A DNA stretch of 64,000 nucleotides from UBA2137 sp963740205 (GCA_963740205.1 CAVUDD010000002.1:1-64000), one strand, 5' to 3'; counted from the first letter of the stretch, positions 53,523-63,534 are shown. The notes: generated by a model from the sequence alone, not told the origin. Program-made: numbers and translations.

Positions 53523-53548
53523 TCCATCCCTTCGGATTGTATAATTTT

Positions 53549-53583
53549 AAACAGCCACGTTGCACTTTAGCGTGGCTGTTTGT
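53549..53583 (+). terminator. Terminator after tsf
   Basis: AAACAGCCACG (53549-53559) pairs perfectly with CGTGGCTGTTT (53571-53581) over an 11-base loop; the T run is short. It separates rpsB-tsf from the pyrH transcript. Confidence 0.75.
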
Positions 53584-53632
53584 ACATTAGGGCGTAAGTT
53601 TTAATTGTGTAACTCAAAGCAAGGTTCTAACA

Positions 53633-54400
53633 ATGGCGAATGCTCCTACTCAGCTTAAGGATAAACCTATGTCATCTCCATCAAGTTTCCCCTATAAACG
53701 CGTTCTATTAAAAATATCTGGCGAAGTTCTAATGGGTAAAAAGGAATTTGGTATTGATCCAGAAACGGTGGAACGCGTTGCTCGCGATATAAAGGATGTT
53801 GTCGATTTAGGTATTCAAGTTTGTGTAGTTGTGGGAGCAGGAAACATCTTTAGAGGTGTTTCTGGCGCATCATCGGGAATGGACAGAACAACAGCGGACC
53901 ATATGGGAATGCTGGGGATTGTAATTAATGCTCTTTGTTTACAGAATGCTCTTGAAAAATCTGGCGTAGATACGCGTGTGCAGTCGGGTATTCGTATGGA
54001 CGAAATATGTGAGCCCTATATTCGTCGTCGCGCAATCAGGCATATGGACAAAGGACGTGTTGTTATATTTGCGGCGGGTACTGGTAATCCATATTTTACT
54101 TCTGACACTGCAGCGGCACTCAGAGCCTCTGAAATGAATTGTGATCTTATTGCAAAGGGTACAAAAGTGGATGGTGTTTATACCTCTGACCCTATGATTA
54201 ACCCCGATGCAGAAAAATATGAAACCGTTAGCTATCTTGATGTTCTTACAAAAGACTTGCGTGTGATGGATGCGACTGCGGTGTCGTTGGCACGTGAGAA
54301 TACTATTCCAATTATGGTTTTCTCAATTCGTGAAGATGGTAATTTCAAAAATGTTATGACTGGTAAGGGCGAATATACCCTTGTGCAAGATAAAGCTTAG
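53633..54400 (+). CDS. pyrH: UMP kinase
   Basis: Phosphorylates UMP to UDP for RNA and envelope precursors; hexameric amino-acid-kinase-fold enzyme. 255 residues from the ATG at 53633, or 243 from the ATG at 53669 (MSSPSSFPYKRVLLK). Motifs: RVLLKISGEVLMG, VVVGAGNIFRGV, MDRTTADHMGMLGIVINAL, and AAGTGNPYFTSDTAAALRA. It starts the pyrH-frr-uppS-cdsA-dxr-rseP run, which is tightly spaced (1-45 bases). Confidence 0.96.
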   Translation: MANAPTQLKDKPMSSPSSFPYKRVLLKISGEVLMGKKEFGIDPETVERVARDIKDVVDLGIQVCVVVGAGNIFRGVSGASSGMDRTTADHMGMLGIVINALCLQNALEKSGVDTRVQSGIRMDEICEPYIRRRAIRHMDKGRVVIFAAGTGNPYFTSDTAAALRASEMNCDLIAKGTKVDGVYTSDPMINPDAEKYETVSYLDVLTKDLRVMDATAVSLARENTIPIMVFSIREDGNFKNVMTGKGEYTLVQDKA

Positions 54401-54412
54401 GAGGATTAAAGA

Positions 54413-54967
54413 ATGGCTTATAATAAAGCAGATTTAACAAAGCGTATGGATAGTAGCTATGACAACTTCATAAAAGAAGTGTCAGGGTTAAGAACTGGTC
54501 GCGCAAGTACGGCTATGATGGATCCAATTACTGTTGATGTATACGGTAGCAGAATGCCTTTGAATCAAGTTGCCACAGTATCGACTCCAGAGGCTAGATT
54601 GTTGACTGTACAGGTTTGGGATGCAGAACAAACAAAAGCTGTTGAGAAGGCCATCCGTGATAGTGGCTTGGGCTTGAACCCACAAGCAGAGGGCTCTCTT
54701 ATTCGAATTCCAATTCCCGAGTTGAATGAAGAAAGACGTACTGAATTGGTAAAAGTTGCACGTAATTATGCCGAGCAGGGTAGAATTGCCATTCGGAGCA
54801 TTCGTCGTGACGGTATGGATGAGATTAAGAAAATGCAAAAAGATGGCGATATTTCTGAGGATGAGCAGAAGCGTTTTGAAGGTGAAGTCCAGAAGTTAAC
54901 AGATGATGCAATCGAAAAGGTTGATAGTAAGTTGGCCGAAAAAGAAAAAGATATAATGACGGTATAA
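54413..54967 (+). CDS. frr: Ribosome recycling factor
   Basis: Splits post-termination ribosomes with EF-G. 184 residues of the usual two-domain shape: long three-helix bundle plus a small beta domain. The conserved segments are LRTGRASTAMMDPITVDVYG, PIPELNEERRTELVKVA and AIRSIRRDGMD. uppS begins one base after the stop. Confidence 0.97.
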   Translation: MAYNKADLTKRMDSSYDNFIKEVSGLRTGRASTAMMDPITVDVYGSRMPLNQVATVSTPEARLLTVQVWDAEQTKAVEKAIRDSGLGLNPQAEGSLIRIPIPELNEERRTELVKVARNYAEQGRIAIRSIRRDGMDEIKKMQKDGDISEDEQKRFEGEVQKLTDDAIEKVDSKLAEKEKDIMTV

Positions 54968-54968
54968 A

Positions 54969-55718
54969 ATGACCGCAATTGAATTTCAAAAGCCATTTCA
55001 TGTGGCAATTATAATGGACGGTAATGGACGTTGGGCGCAATCGAGAGGTTTGCCGCGTACTGCCGGTCACAGACAAGGTATTGAGGCGGCAAAGCGTGCT
55101 GTTCAGGCTGCTGTTGAGTTAAATGTTTCCCATCTTACACTTTTTGGTTTTTCTGCTGAAAATTGGAGCAGGCCTGAGGATGAAGTTAAAGATCTTATGG
55201 GGCTACTACGCTTTTACCTTAAGTCAGAAACAGCAGATCTTCACAAAAATGGTATAAGGCTTAACGTGATTGGACTTCGCGAACATCTTGATAAGGATAT
55301 TGTCGAGATGATTGAGAATGCAGAGGAGCTTACCAAGGAGAACGAAAAGCTATTTCTGACGATTGCTCTGAATTATGGTGGACGTCAGGAAATCATAAAG
55401 GCTGTCGAAAGTTACACTTCTAAATGTATTGAAGAGGGACGTAGCCCTGATTTTGATACAGTTAGAGATGAGTTTCCTTCACACCTCATGACATCAAAAC
55501 TACCTGATCCTGATATTCTTGTTCGCACAAGTGGTGAGCTTCGTATAAGTAATTTTCTTTTGTGGCAATGCGCTTATACAGAATTTGAATTTCTGGATGT
55601 TTTATGGCCTGACTTTGGTAAAGAACATTTTGAGAAAGTTTTAACAAACTATCACAAAAGAGAGCGACGTTTTGGCGGTGTAGGGATTTCTTCCAAAAAA
55701 GGTTCGAAAAGCAGATAG
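54969..55718 (+). CDS. uppS: Undecaprenyl diphosphate synthase
   Basis: cis-prenyltransferase making the C55 carrier lipid for peptidoglycan and O-antigen; 249 residues. The catalytic Asp17 is in IIMDGNGRWAQSRGLPR. TLFGFSAENWSRP, NYGGRQEI and the C-terminal RTSGELRISNFLLWQCAYTE, with the second Mg/diphosphate site, are visible. It draws on farnesyl-PP from the IspDF/IspE/Dxr pathway encoded in this window. Confidence 0.97.
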   Translation: MTAIEFQKPFHVAIIMDGNGRWAQSRGLPRTAGHRQGIEAAKRAVQAAVELNVSHLTLFGFSAENWSRPEDEVKDLMGLLRFYLKSETADLHKNGIRLNVIGLREHLDKDIVEMIENAEELTKENEKLFLTIALNYGGRQEIIKAVESYTSKCIEEGRSPDFDTVRDEFPSHLMTSKLPDPDILVRTSGELRISNFLLWQCAYTEFEFLDVLWPDFGKEHFEKVLTNYHKRERRFGGVGISSKKGSKSR

Positions 55719-55726
55719 GGCAAAAT

Positions 55727-56368
55727 ATGGATTTTATACGTTCTGATTTAGCCAAGCGTATTGTCACTGCCGTGATACTTATTCCTATAGTGATAGCTCT
55801 TCTAAGAGTTAACGGTATGCCTTTGTTGGCTGGTCTTATGTTCATGGCTGGATACAGCTTTTATGAATTAATAAAGCTTTGGCGTGATTCAACTCCTCTT
55901 AGCATGATTATGTTGCTAATTGTTATCTCAGGACTTATTTGCATAACTTTTATTTGTTACGGTAAGGGTGGCTTCCATCAAGGGTTGGTAATGTTTTTTG
56001 CGATCTGGGCAACGGATACCTTGGCATATATTTTTGGACGATTAATAGGCGGGCCTAAAATTCTACCTTCTGTAAGCCCAAAAAAGACTTGGGCTGGTTT
56101 AGTTGGTGCATTAATTGGCCCAACACTCGTATTCCTCTATTTTTATCCCTCCCATATTTTGGGTGCGATCATATTCGGTGTTTTATTTGGCGTTTTAGCG
56201 CAAACAGGTGATTTCGTTCAATCGGCTTTAAAAAGAAAAGCTAATGTGAAGGACTCTGGAAGTTTACTGCCAGGCCACGGTGGCTTGCTAGATAGAATAG
56301 ATGGACTTCTTCTTGCTTCGCCCGTACTCATCATATTTTTTCAATTAATGAAAACAGGCATTTTGTAA
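55727..56368 (+). CDS. cdsA: Phosphatidate cytidylyltransferase
   Basis: Makes CDP-diacylglycerol from phosphatidate and CTP, the branch point of phospholipid synthesis. 213 residues, shorter than many CdsA (about 260-285), with about six hydrophobic helices. The active-site region is ATDTLAYIFGRLIGGPK, SPKKTWAG and the signature KRKANVKDSGSLLPGHGGLLDRIDG (split here over two short strings: VKDSGSLLPGHGG and LLDRIDG). The N-terminal helices are reduced but the catalytic end is complete. Confidence 0.94.
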   Translation: MDFIRSDLAKRIVTAVILIPIVIALLRVNGMPLLAGLMFMAGYSFYELIKLWRDSTPLSMIMLLIVISGLICITFICYGKGGFHQGLVMFFAIWATDTLAYIFGRLIGGPKILPSVSPKKTWAGLVGALIGPTLVFLYFYPSHILGAIIFGVLFGVLAQTGDFVQSALKRKANVKDSGSLLPGHGGLLDRIDGLLLASPVLIIFFQLMKTGIL

Positions 56369-57535
56369 ATGTCTAAAAAAGTCGTAAATGTTTTGGGCTC
56401 TACTGGTTCTGTGGGAGATAATACTGCAAGCCTTTTGGCGTTTCATGCCGAGAAGTTTGATGTTGGTATTTTGACGGCACAATCAAATGTAAAAAAACTT
56501 GCTGAACAAGCGATTTCTTTAAAGGCTAAGCATGCAGTCATAGGTGATGAAAGTCTTTATGAAGAATTAAAGGAAAGGCTTTTAGGGCAAGACATTGAGG
56601 TTTCAGGGGGGCGAAATGCTTTGATTGAAGCTTCTTCAAAACCCGCCGATATTACTGTTTGTGCAATTGCTGGATTTGCAGGTCTTGAGCCTGTCATGAA
56701 GGCTACGGAGCAGGGTGGTAATATCGCTATTGCTAATAAGGAGCCTCTTGTTGCGGCGGGCTCTCTCGTTAAAGACCTAGCACAAAAAAGTGGCGCAATA
56801 CTTTTGCCTGTTGATAGTGAGCATAACGCGGTTTTTCAGGTTTTTGAGCAAGAGAATAAATCAGGAATAGATTCAATAACACTCACTGCATCTGGTGGAC
56901 CTTTTTTGAAATGGTCATTGTCCGATATTAAAAAGGCAACACCTGAGCAAGCTGTTGCTCATCCAAACTGGTCAATGGGGCGAAAAATATCAGTCGACAG
57001 CGCAACTTTAATGAACAAAGGGCTTGAGGTTATAGAGGCGCATGTTCTGTTTGATTTGCCCGATAATAAAATTAAGGTAGTTGTTCACCCACAATCCACT
57101 ATTCACGCGTTTGTCAATTATTGCGATGGCTCAGTTTTAGCGCATTTGGGTGCACCTGATATGCGTATTCCAATTCTGCATACGTTAAGTTGGCCAAACA
57201 GACTTGAAACGAACGCACCAAGGCTCGATCCTGTAACTTTATCCAGACTGGACTTTGAAGAAGTTGATTTAAAAAAATTTCCTGCACTTTCACTCGCAAG
57301 AACTGCTCTTAAAGAGGGCGTTGCCTCGCGTATAGCTTTGAACGCGGCAAATGAAATTGCCGTCGATATGTTTTTGAAAAAGAAAATTGATTTTATGGAT
57401 ATTGTTAACGTCTGTGCAATTCAGATGGATACTGATACTTCTGATAGGCATGTTAGCACTCTTGAAGATGTTATAGCATTTGATGATTTTGTACGGGAAA
57501 AAACAACGAATTATATATTGGAAAAACATGGCTAA
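56369..57535 (+). CDS. dxr: 1-deoxy-D-xylulose 5-phosphate reductoisomerase
   Basis: NADPH-dependent second step of the MEP pathway, from DXP to MEP. 388 residues. The N-terminal NADPH loop is LGSTGSVGDNT. The catalytic and metal residues lie in ANKEPLVAAG, LLPVDSEHNAVFQ, LTASGGPFLKW, and HPNWSMGRKISVDSATLMNKG. The C-terminal helical domain includes ALNAANEIAVDMF. Starts one base after cdsA stops. Confidence 0.97.
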   Translation: MSKKVVNVLGSTGSVGDNTASLLAFHAEKFDVGILTAQSNVKKLAEQAISLKAKHAVIGDESLYEELKERLLGQDIEVSGGRNALIEASSKPADITVCAIAGFAGLEPVMKATEQGGNIAIANKEPLVAAGSLVKDLAQKSGAILLPVDSEHNAVFQVFEQENKSGIDSITLTASGGPFLKWSLSDIKKATPEQAVAHPNWSMGRKISVDSATLMNKGLEVIEAHVLFDLPDNKIKVVVHPQSTIHAFVNYCDGSVLAHLGAPDMRIPILHTLSWPNRLETNAPRLDPVTLSRLDFEEVDLKKFPALSLARTALKEGVASRIALNAANEIAVDMFLKKKIDFMDIVNVCAIQMDTDTSDRHVSTLEDVIAFDDFVREKTTNYILEKHG

Positions 57536-57580
57536 GCCTCTATATATCTTTAAAGGAAACAATTTAAGGTAGATTCTCTC

Positions 57581-58969
57581 ATGGAAGAAATTTTTGCATC
57601 CGTATCAAGTATTGCGGGTAATGTTTGGTTGTACGGGATTTCGTTTTTACTTGTTTTGTCTCTACTGGTGTTCATTCACGAGTGGGGTCACTACATAGTG
57701 GCGCGTTTGTGCGGAGTAAAAGTGGAAACTTTCTCCATTGGGTTTGGTAAGGAATTGTTTGGACGTACAGATAAAAACGGAACACGTTGGAAATTCTCCC
57801 TCATTCCACTTGGCGGATATGTCAAAATGTTTGGTGATACTGACCCCGCAAGTGCTGGTCACGATGATAAAGTAAAAGGCAAGGATGGTAAGGCAAGAAA
57901 ACTGACGGCCGCTGAGCGCAAAGTTGCGTTTTATACCCAACCTGTCTTGCAACGATCATTAATCGTTTTTGCTGGTCCGGCTATTAATTTCTTGTTTGCT
58001 ATATTGGTATTGTCAGTTTTGTATGTTTCTTACGGTAAGCCTGAAACCCCACCTGTAGTAACAGCCGTTGAAATAGGTAGTGCTGCTGATAAGGCGGGTA
58101 TTAAGCCTCATGATGAAATTCTTGAAATTAATGGGCGTAAGATGAATAGGTTTGGCGACATTCAGCGCATAGTGACTATTTCTCTTGATGAACAAATGGA
58201 ATTTCTCGTTAATCGTGAAGGTGAAACACTTACTGTTTCTGGAATGCCGGAGAGGAAAGAACTTACAGATCGGTTTGGTTTTAAGCATGAGCGCGGGTTT
58301 TTAGGTATTCTAGGTCCTGGAAATGGCATTAGTCTTGAGTCTATAAAATTGCTTAATGGTAAGCCTCTTCCAGAGGATGAACAGTCAAAACTTAACGCCG
58401 TTCAGAAGCGCTTAGGTAGTGATTTCAATATTACGTTGGAAGGTTATGAAGAAGATAGTCAGTTCGTTATTTCGCCTTCCAGAGAGCGTAATGCAGAAAT
58501 GTCTGATGCAGAAAGTACTTTTTACAATGCTTTGATCTTAAGTAATACCCCAACAAAAGAATATATAGCTATGGGGCCAATAACTGCCGTTGGACAGGCT
58601 ACTTTAAAAACATATGAAATTACCTCTGACAGCTTACGCGCACTTTGGCAGATAGTTACTGGAACAAGAAGCGCAACTGAGCTTGGCGGCATTATCCGCA
58701 TTGGCGCTATAGCAGGCGATATGGCACAGCAAGGCTTTATAGCATTGGTGACATTTGCAGCGTTGTTATCCATCAATCTTGGCTTGATTAATCTATTTCC
58801 AATACCATTGCTTGATGGCGGACACCTTCTTTTTTACGGAATTGAAGCTGCAAAAGGGTCGCCTGTTTCTGATCGTACTCAAGAATACGCCTTCCGATTT
58901 GGATTAGTGTTTTTGGTGGCGCTTATGGCATTTACCAATATAAACGACATATTTCAGTTACTGCTTTAG
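57581..58969 (+). CDS. rseP: Site-2 intramembrane metalloprotease RseP
   Basis: Zinc protease that cuts within the membrane, typically anti-sigma factors of the envelope-stress response. 462 residues. The zinc motif HEWGH is at 33-37, and the second active-site string NLFPIPLLDGGHL lies near the C-terminus. A PDZ domain (about 160-215, GSAADKAGIKPHDEILEING) is clear, and a second, divergent stretch follows (about 240-310). FAGPAINFLFA marks the third helix. Positioned between dxr and bamA, as in most alphaproteobacteria. Confidence 0.95.
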   Translation: MEEIFASVSSIAGNVWLYGISFLLVLSLLVFIHEWGHYIVARLCGVKVETFSIGFGKELFGRTDKNGTRWKFSLIPLGGYVKMFGDTDPASAGHDDKVKGKDGKARKLTAAERKVAFYTQPVLQRSLIVFAGPAINFLFAILVLSVLYVSYGKPETPPVVTAVEIGSAADKAGIKPHDEILEINGRKMNRFGDIQRIVTISLDEQMEFLVNREGETLTVSGMPERKELTDRFGFKHERGFLGILGPGNGISLESIKLLNGKPLPEDEQSKLNAVQKRLGSDFNITLEGYEEDSQFVISPSRERNAEMSDAESTFYNALILSNTPTKEYIAMGPITAVGQATLKTYEITSDSLRALWQIVTGTRSATELGGIIRIGAIAGDMAQQGFIALVTFAALLSINLGLINLFPIPLLDGGHLLFYGIEAAKGSPVSDRTQEYAFRFGLVFLVALMAFTNINDIFQLLL

Positions 58970-59091
58970 TTTAGTTATATCTTGAGTTATTCTTAATCCC
59001 TGTTTACAGCATGCCGTTCTGGCTTGCTTTGCCCTGTTCATTCATATAAAAATGCTGGGCATTGTATTAACAATTACAAACGGTATTTTTG

Positions 59092-61347
59092 ATGATTCGC
59101 ATTCTCTTTACACTTTTTATTCTTACGCTTATCTCCACGCCTGTGTTAGCGGCTCAGGTTCGAGGAATTCAAATAAACGGCACTGAGCGTATAGAGCCTG
59201 AAACTATTAAAACATACTTACCTATTCGCGAAGGTGATGAGCTTACTGACGACTCGCTTGATAAATCGTTGAAGGCATTGTTCGCTACAGGTTTTTTTGC
59301 AGATGTGTCTATATCTGAGGCAAATGGTGTAGTCAGTGTGAACGTCGTTGAAAATCCAGTTATCAATATTCTTGCTTTCGAAGGTAATGAGGAGATAGAT
59401 GATGACGAGTTGGGACGTGAAGTTTCACTTCGTCCAAGAACAGTGTTTACGCGCACAAAGTTGCAAGATGATGTGGCTCGTCTTTATCAGGTTTACCGCT
59501 CCAATGGGCGTTTTTCCGCAATAATTGACCCTAAAATTATCAAGCTTGATCAAAATCGTGTAAATCTTGTTTTTGAAATTGTAGAGGGTCCTGTAACTGA
59601 GATTGAAAGTATCCGTTTTGTAGGAAACCGCGCTTTTGACGATAGTGATTTGCGTAAAGCTTTAGCATCTAAAGAAAGCGCATGGTTTCGTTTTCTAACT
59701 AATAACGATCGTTATGATCCAGATAGACTTGCATTCGATGAAGAGCAACTTCGTCGTTACTATCTTAGTGAGGGCTATGCGGACTTTAGAGTTTTATCAT
59801 CTGTTGCAGAGCTTTCCGAGGATAAGGAAGATTTCTATTTGACTATCACAGTAGATGAGGGGCCTCGCTATAAGGTAGGCAAAACATTTGTTCACTCCAC
59901 ATTGCAAAATTTTGATAGCAGTATTCTGAAGCAAGACATCACATTTGATACAGGTGACTGGTATAATGCTGATGAGGTTCAGGAAAGTGTAGATAAAATC
60001 ACCGAAAGTCTTGAGGAAATGGGGCGTTCTTTCGTTTCAGTAAAGCCTGACGTTAAAAGAAACCGTGAGCAAAAAACAGTGGATGTCATATTTGCTGTTG
60101 GTGATACTCCGCCTGTTTTTGTAGAGCAAATTAATATCTCTGGTAACTTGCGCACACAGGACAAGGTCATACGTCGTGAATTTGAAGTTGTTGAGGGTGA
60201 CCCTTTAACTCGCGCCGAGTTTGCTGATTCAGAGCGTAATGTAAGAGACCTTAATTTCTTTGAGAATGTTGAGATTAAGACGAGTCCAGGAAGTACACCT
60301 GACCGTAAGGTTATAGATGTTAAGGTTGAAGAGAAGTCTACTGGTGAACTATCGGTTGGTGCTGGTTTTTCTACTAATGATGGTCCTTTGGCGGATCTCC
60401 GTCTAAGGGAGCGTAATTTCCTCGGTAAGGGACAGGAAGTGGTTCTTGCTGGTACGTTAGCTGGTGAAAGAACAGAAGTAGATTTATCTATTACAGAGCC
60501 TTATTTTCTAAACCGTGACATTTCTGCGACGGCCGATATATTTCATATAACACGTGATCTTCAGGATGAAAGTTCATTTGATCAACGCAGAACAGGTGGT
60601 GGGTTCGCATTTGGTTTCCCTTTGTCTGAGAATGTTAGACAAAGCTTTGGTTATCGTATTGAGCAGAATGAAATAACGGATGTTCGTAGCGATGCATCAA
60701 GATTTATCCGTGACCAAGAAGGGGAGCGTTTAACATCTGCTTTGACTCATGGATTAACGTACACTGATCTTGATAGTCTTGTTTTCCCCACTGAAGGCCT
60801 TAGAGGTTGGTTTAATACCGAGCTTGCGGGTCTGGGTGGAGATGCAAAATATCTTTCAGGGCGACTAGGTAGTCAGTATTACACGCCTTTAACGGATAGT
60901 ATTGTTTTGAGCTTCTTGGGTGAGGTTGGTGCAATTGGGAGTTATGCTGATGAAGATGTTCAGATCAACGAACGTTTCTATCTGGGTGGCACAACATTGC
61001 GTGGTTTTGAGCAGGCGGGTGTTGGTCCCCGCGATACAACAACTGATGATTCTCTTGGAGGCAATTACTTTTACCGCGGAAGTGTTGAGGCATCTTTGCC
61101 TGTTGGGCTTCCAGAGGAGTTAGGCGTTAAGGGGCACATTTTCACAGATTTCGGTAGCTTGTTTGAGCCAGGTGACGAGACTGGTACGGAAATCGCTGAT
61201 TCAGGCTCTATTAGAGCTGCGGCAGGAGTTGGTCTATCTTGGCGTTCTCCATTCGGTCCTATTCGCTTTGATTTGGCACAGCCATACGTTAGTGAAGATG
61301 AAGACCAAGAAGAGATTTTCCGATTTAGCTTTGGTACACAATTTTAA
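59092..61347 (+). CDS. bamA: Outer-membrane assembly factor BamA
   Basis: Core of the BAM complex that folds beta-barrels into the outer membrane. 751 residues from the ATG at 59092, with a signal peptide ending PVLAA. Five POTRA repeats occupy about 20-420. The 16-stranded barrel follows, with the closing LRGF-type motif LRGFEQAGVGPRD on the L6 loop (usually VRGF/LRGF). The last residue is Phe (FGTQF), as required. The promoter probably lies in the preceding 122-base gap. Confidence 0.96.
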   Translation: MIRILFTLFILTLISTPVLAAQVRGIQINGTERIEPETIKTYLPIREGDELTDDSLDKSLKALFATGFFADVSISEANGVVSVNVVENPVINILAFEGNEEIDDDELGREVSLRPRTVFTRTKLQDDVARLYQVYRSNGRFSAIIDPKIIKLDQNRVNLVFEIVEGPVTEIESIRFVGNRAFDDSDLRKALASKESAWFRFLTNNDRYDPDRLAFDEEQLRRYYLSEGYADFRVLSSVAELSEDKEDFYLTITVDEGPRYKVGKTFVHSTLQNFDSSILKQDITFDTGDWYNADEVQESVDKITESLEEMGRSFVSVKPDVKRNREQKTVDVIFAVGDTPPVFVEQINISGNLRTQDKVIRREFEVVEGDPLTRAEFADSERNVRDLNFFENVEIKTSPGSTPDRKVIDVKVEEKSTGELSVGAGFSTNDGPLADLRLRERNFLGKGQEVVLAGTLAGERTEVDLSITEPYFLNRDISATADIFHITRDLQDESSFDQRRTGGGFAFGFPLSENVRQSFGYRIEQNEITDVRSDASRFIRDQEGERLTSALTHGLTYTDLDSLVFPTEGLRGWFNTELAGLGGDAKYLSGRLGSQYYTPLTDSIVLSFLGEVGAIGSYADEDVQINERFYLGGTTLRGFEQAGVGPRDTTTDDSLGGNYFYRGSVEASLPVGLPEELGVKGHIFTDFGSLFEPGDETGTEIADSGSIRAAAGVGLSWRSPFGPIRFDLAQPYVSEDEDQEEIFRFSFGTQF

Positions 61348-61368
61348 AAGATATTTGGAGTAAGAGAG

Positions 61369-61938
61369 ATGTTTAAACAGAAAATTTTAGCAGGACTTTT
61401 CGTCTGCGCGATTATTATTACAAGTTCTGCAATTGCCGCTGATAAGAAGGAAGAGGCATCGAAGAAAATTTCTAAAGGTATTAATGGTATCGTAGTTGTT
61501 GATATTCAACAGCTTGAAACAGAGTCAAACGCAGCAAAAAAACTTAAGGAAAAGCTCAAGGCAAAAAGAGAAAAATTTCAAAAAGAGGTTATTGCGGAGG
61601 AGAAAAAACTTCGTGATGAGCAGCAGAAAATTATTGATTCAAAAGACAAGTTAAAGCCTGAAGAATTTAAAGAAAAAGCACAAGCTTTCGAAAAAGAACT
61701 TATCACTTCACAGCAAGAAATTCAGAAAAAGAAAGTCGACTTTGATAAAAATATTGGTGAGGCTCTTGGTAAACTTCGTACAGAAGTTGTCCGTGTGGTG
61801 GGTAACCTTGCAACTGAAAACAACTACAAATTAGTTCTAACACGTCAAAATGTTGTGATTGTTGAAAAGGATGCGGATATTACTTCCGAGGCTTTGGCTA
61901 GTATGAATAAAAATGTCAAAGACATTCCTTTAAACTAA
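61369..61938 (+). CDS. skp: OmpH/Skp-family periplasmic chaperone
   Basis: Holds unfolded outer-membrane proteins in the periplasm on the way to BamA. 189 residues with a signal peptide (ending near AIAADKK). The central part is a long charged helical hairpin (KKLKEKLKAKREKFQKE and the KAQAFEKELITSQQE stretch), as in Skp. It lies 21 bases after bamA, the usual order. Confidence 0.92.
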   Translation: MFKQKILAGLFVCAIIITSSAIAADKKEEASKKISKGINGIVVVDIQQLETESNAAKKLKEKLKAKREKFQKEVIAEEKKLRDEQQKIIDSKDKLKPEEFKEKAQAFEKELITSQQEIQKKKVDFDKNIGEALGKLRTEVVRVVGNLATENNYKLVLTRQNVVIVEKDADITSEALASMNKNVKDIPLN

Positions 61939-61964
61939 AATCTAAATCTAAAAAGAGATGCTGT

Positions 61965-62984
61965 ATGGCCGATACAAGGTTCTTTAATAATACAGGGGCT
62001 TTGTCCTTAAAGATATTGTGTGATTTAACAGGAGCGTCAACTGAGAATGTTTCTTTGAATAAGGAAATCACCGATGTTGCGCCATTACAGACGGCTAATG
62101 AAAATCAAATAAGCTTCTTTGATAATGCTAAATATAAAGATTCATTGAAAAAGACTAAGGCGGGAGCTGTTTTAATGTCAAAAGAGGCATTAAAATACGT
62201 ACCTGATAACGTTCAACCTATTTTGGTGGAAGCCCCTTACAAGGCTTATGCGCTCGTGGCTCAAGCATTTTATCCATTAAAACGCAAGCTTACGCCTTAT
62301 AAAGCATCTAGTGCTATCATTTCATCAAAAGCAAAAGTGCATGAAGATACTGAAATTCATGACAATGTTGTTGTTGGTGATGGTGCTGAAATAGGCGAAG
62401 GAACAATAATAGAAGCAAACACTATTATCGGTAAGGGCGTTGTTATAGGCCAAAATTGTCGAGTAGAGAGTAATGTTACTCTTTCTCATTGCATTATAGG
62501 CGATTCAACACGTATTTACCCTGGTTGCCGTATCGGACAGGATGGGTTTGGCTTTGCGATTGATCCAGCTGGTTTTGTTAAGGTGCCTCAATTAGGGCGT
62601 GTTGTTATCGGATCACACTGTGAAATTGGAGCTAATACATGTATTGATCGTGGTGCTGGTCCAGATACAGAGATAGGTAGCGGGACGTGGATTGATAATC
62701 TTGTTCAAATTGGTCATAACGTCAAAATAGGCAAGGGTTGTGTGATTGTTTCGCAAGTTGGAATTGCAGGTAGTACAGAGCTTGGAAATTATGTGGTTTT
62801 GGGCGGACAAGTTGGAATTGCGGGTCATCTAAAAATTGGTGATGGTGCGCAAGTAGGTGCAAAAGCTGGTGTGATGGGTGACGTACCTGCGGGAGAAACT
62901 TATTTGGGCGCGCCCGCAATGCCACGTTTGGAATTTATGAAGCAGGTTGCTTATTTAAGAAAAATGCTTAAAAAGAAGGACTAA
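61965..62984 (+). CDS. lpxD: UDP-3-O-acylglucosamine N-acyltransferase
   Basis: Third acyl step of lipid A synthesis: transfers a hydroxyacyl chain from ACP. 339 residues. The N-terminal uridine-binding domain runs to about 115, then a left-handed beta-helix of hexapeptide repeats (IGEGTIIEANTIIGKGVVIG and on). The catalytic His lies in VQIGHNVKIGKG. The C-terminal helix ends YLRKMLKKKD. Confidence 0.96.
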   Translation: MADTRFFNNTGALSLKILCDLTGASTENVSLNKEITDVAPLQTANENQISFFDNAKYKDSLKKTKAGAVLMSKEALKYVPDNVQPILVEAPYKAYALVAQAFYPLKRKLTPYKASSAIISSKAKVHEDTEIHDNVVVGDGAEIGEGTIIEANTIIGKGVVIGQNCRVESNVTLSHCIIGDSTRIYPGCRIGQDGFGFAIDPAGFVKVPQLGRVVIGSHCEIGANTCIDRGAGPDTEIGSGTWIDNLVQIGHNVKIGKGCVIVSQVGIAGSTELGNYVVLGGQVGIAGHLKIGDGAQVGAKAGVMGDVPAGETYLGAPAMPRLEFMKQVAYLRKMLKKKD

Positions 62985-63002
62985 ACTTTTCAAGAGACTG
63001 TT

Positions 63003-63472
63003 ATGAGTGAAGAAAAAAAGAATTTGAGCCAATAGATATTCAGCGTATTTTAAAAATGATCCCGCATCGTTATCCTATTCTTCTGGTTGACAGAATATTG
63101 GATTTTGTATCTGGGACGTCTATTCGCGGGCTCAAAAATGTCACAATGAATGAACCACATTTTCAAGGGCATTTTCCTGATGTTCCTGTTATGCCTGGCG
63201 TTCTTATTGTTGAGGCTCTTGCACAATGCGCGGCTCTTCTGGTTGTTCAGACATTGGGAGAAACAGCAGAAGGTAAGCTTGTTTATTTCATGACTATTGA
63301 TGAGGCGCGCTTTAGAAAACCTGTTACGCCTGGTGATAGTCTATTTCTTGATGTTGAAGTTATACGTAATCGTGGCGCCGTTTGGAAATTTAAAGGTTAT
63401 GCCAAGATTGGTGATCAGCTATGCTCTGAGGCCACTTTTAGTGCTATGATTGTTGATAACAAAAAAGACTAA
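63003..63472 (+). CDS. fabZ: 3-hydroxyacyl-ACP dehydratase FabZ, frameshifted at the start
   Basis: Dehydrates 3-hydroxyacyl-ACP in fatty-acid elongation. The active-site His and Glu are in HFQGHFPDVPVMPGVLIVEALAQ. The true start is likely the ATG at 63003 (MSEEKK); a run of seven A's near 63012-63018 lacks one base, which hides EFEPIDIQRILKMIPHRYP from that frame. Without the fix the first in-frame start is 63056 and the protein loses about 18 N-terminal residues. Normal neighbour of lpxD and lpxA. Confidence 0.94.
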
Positions 63473-63534
63473 CTGTCACACTGTGTAAGACATTGTGAGT
63501 GGTCTTAATACTCTTAATTTCCTATGTTCTAAGC

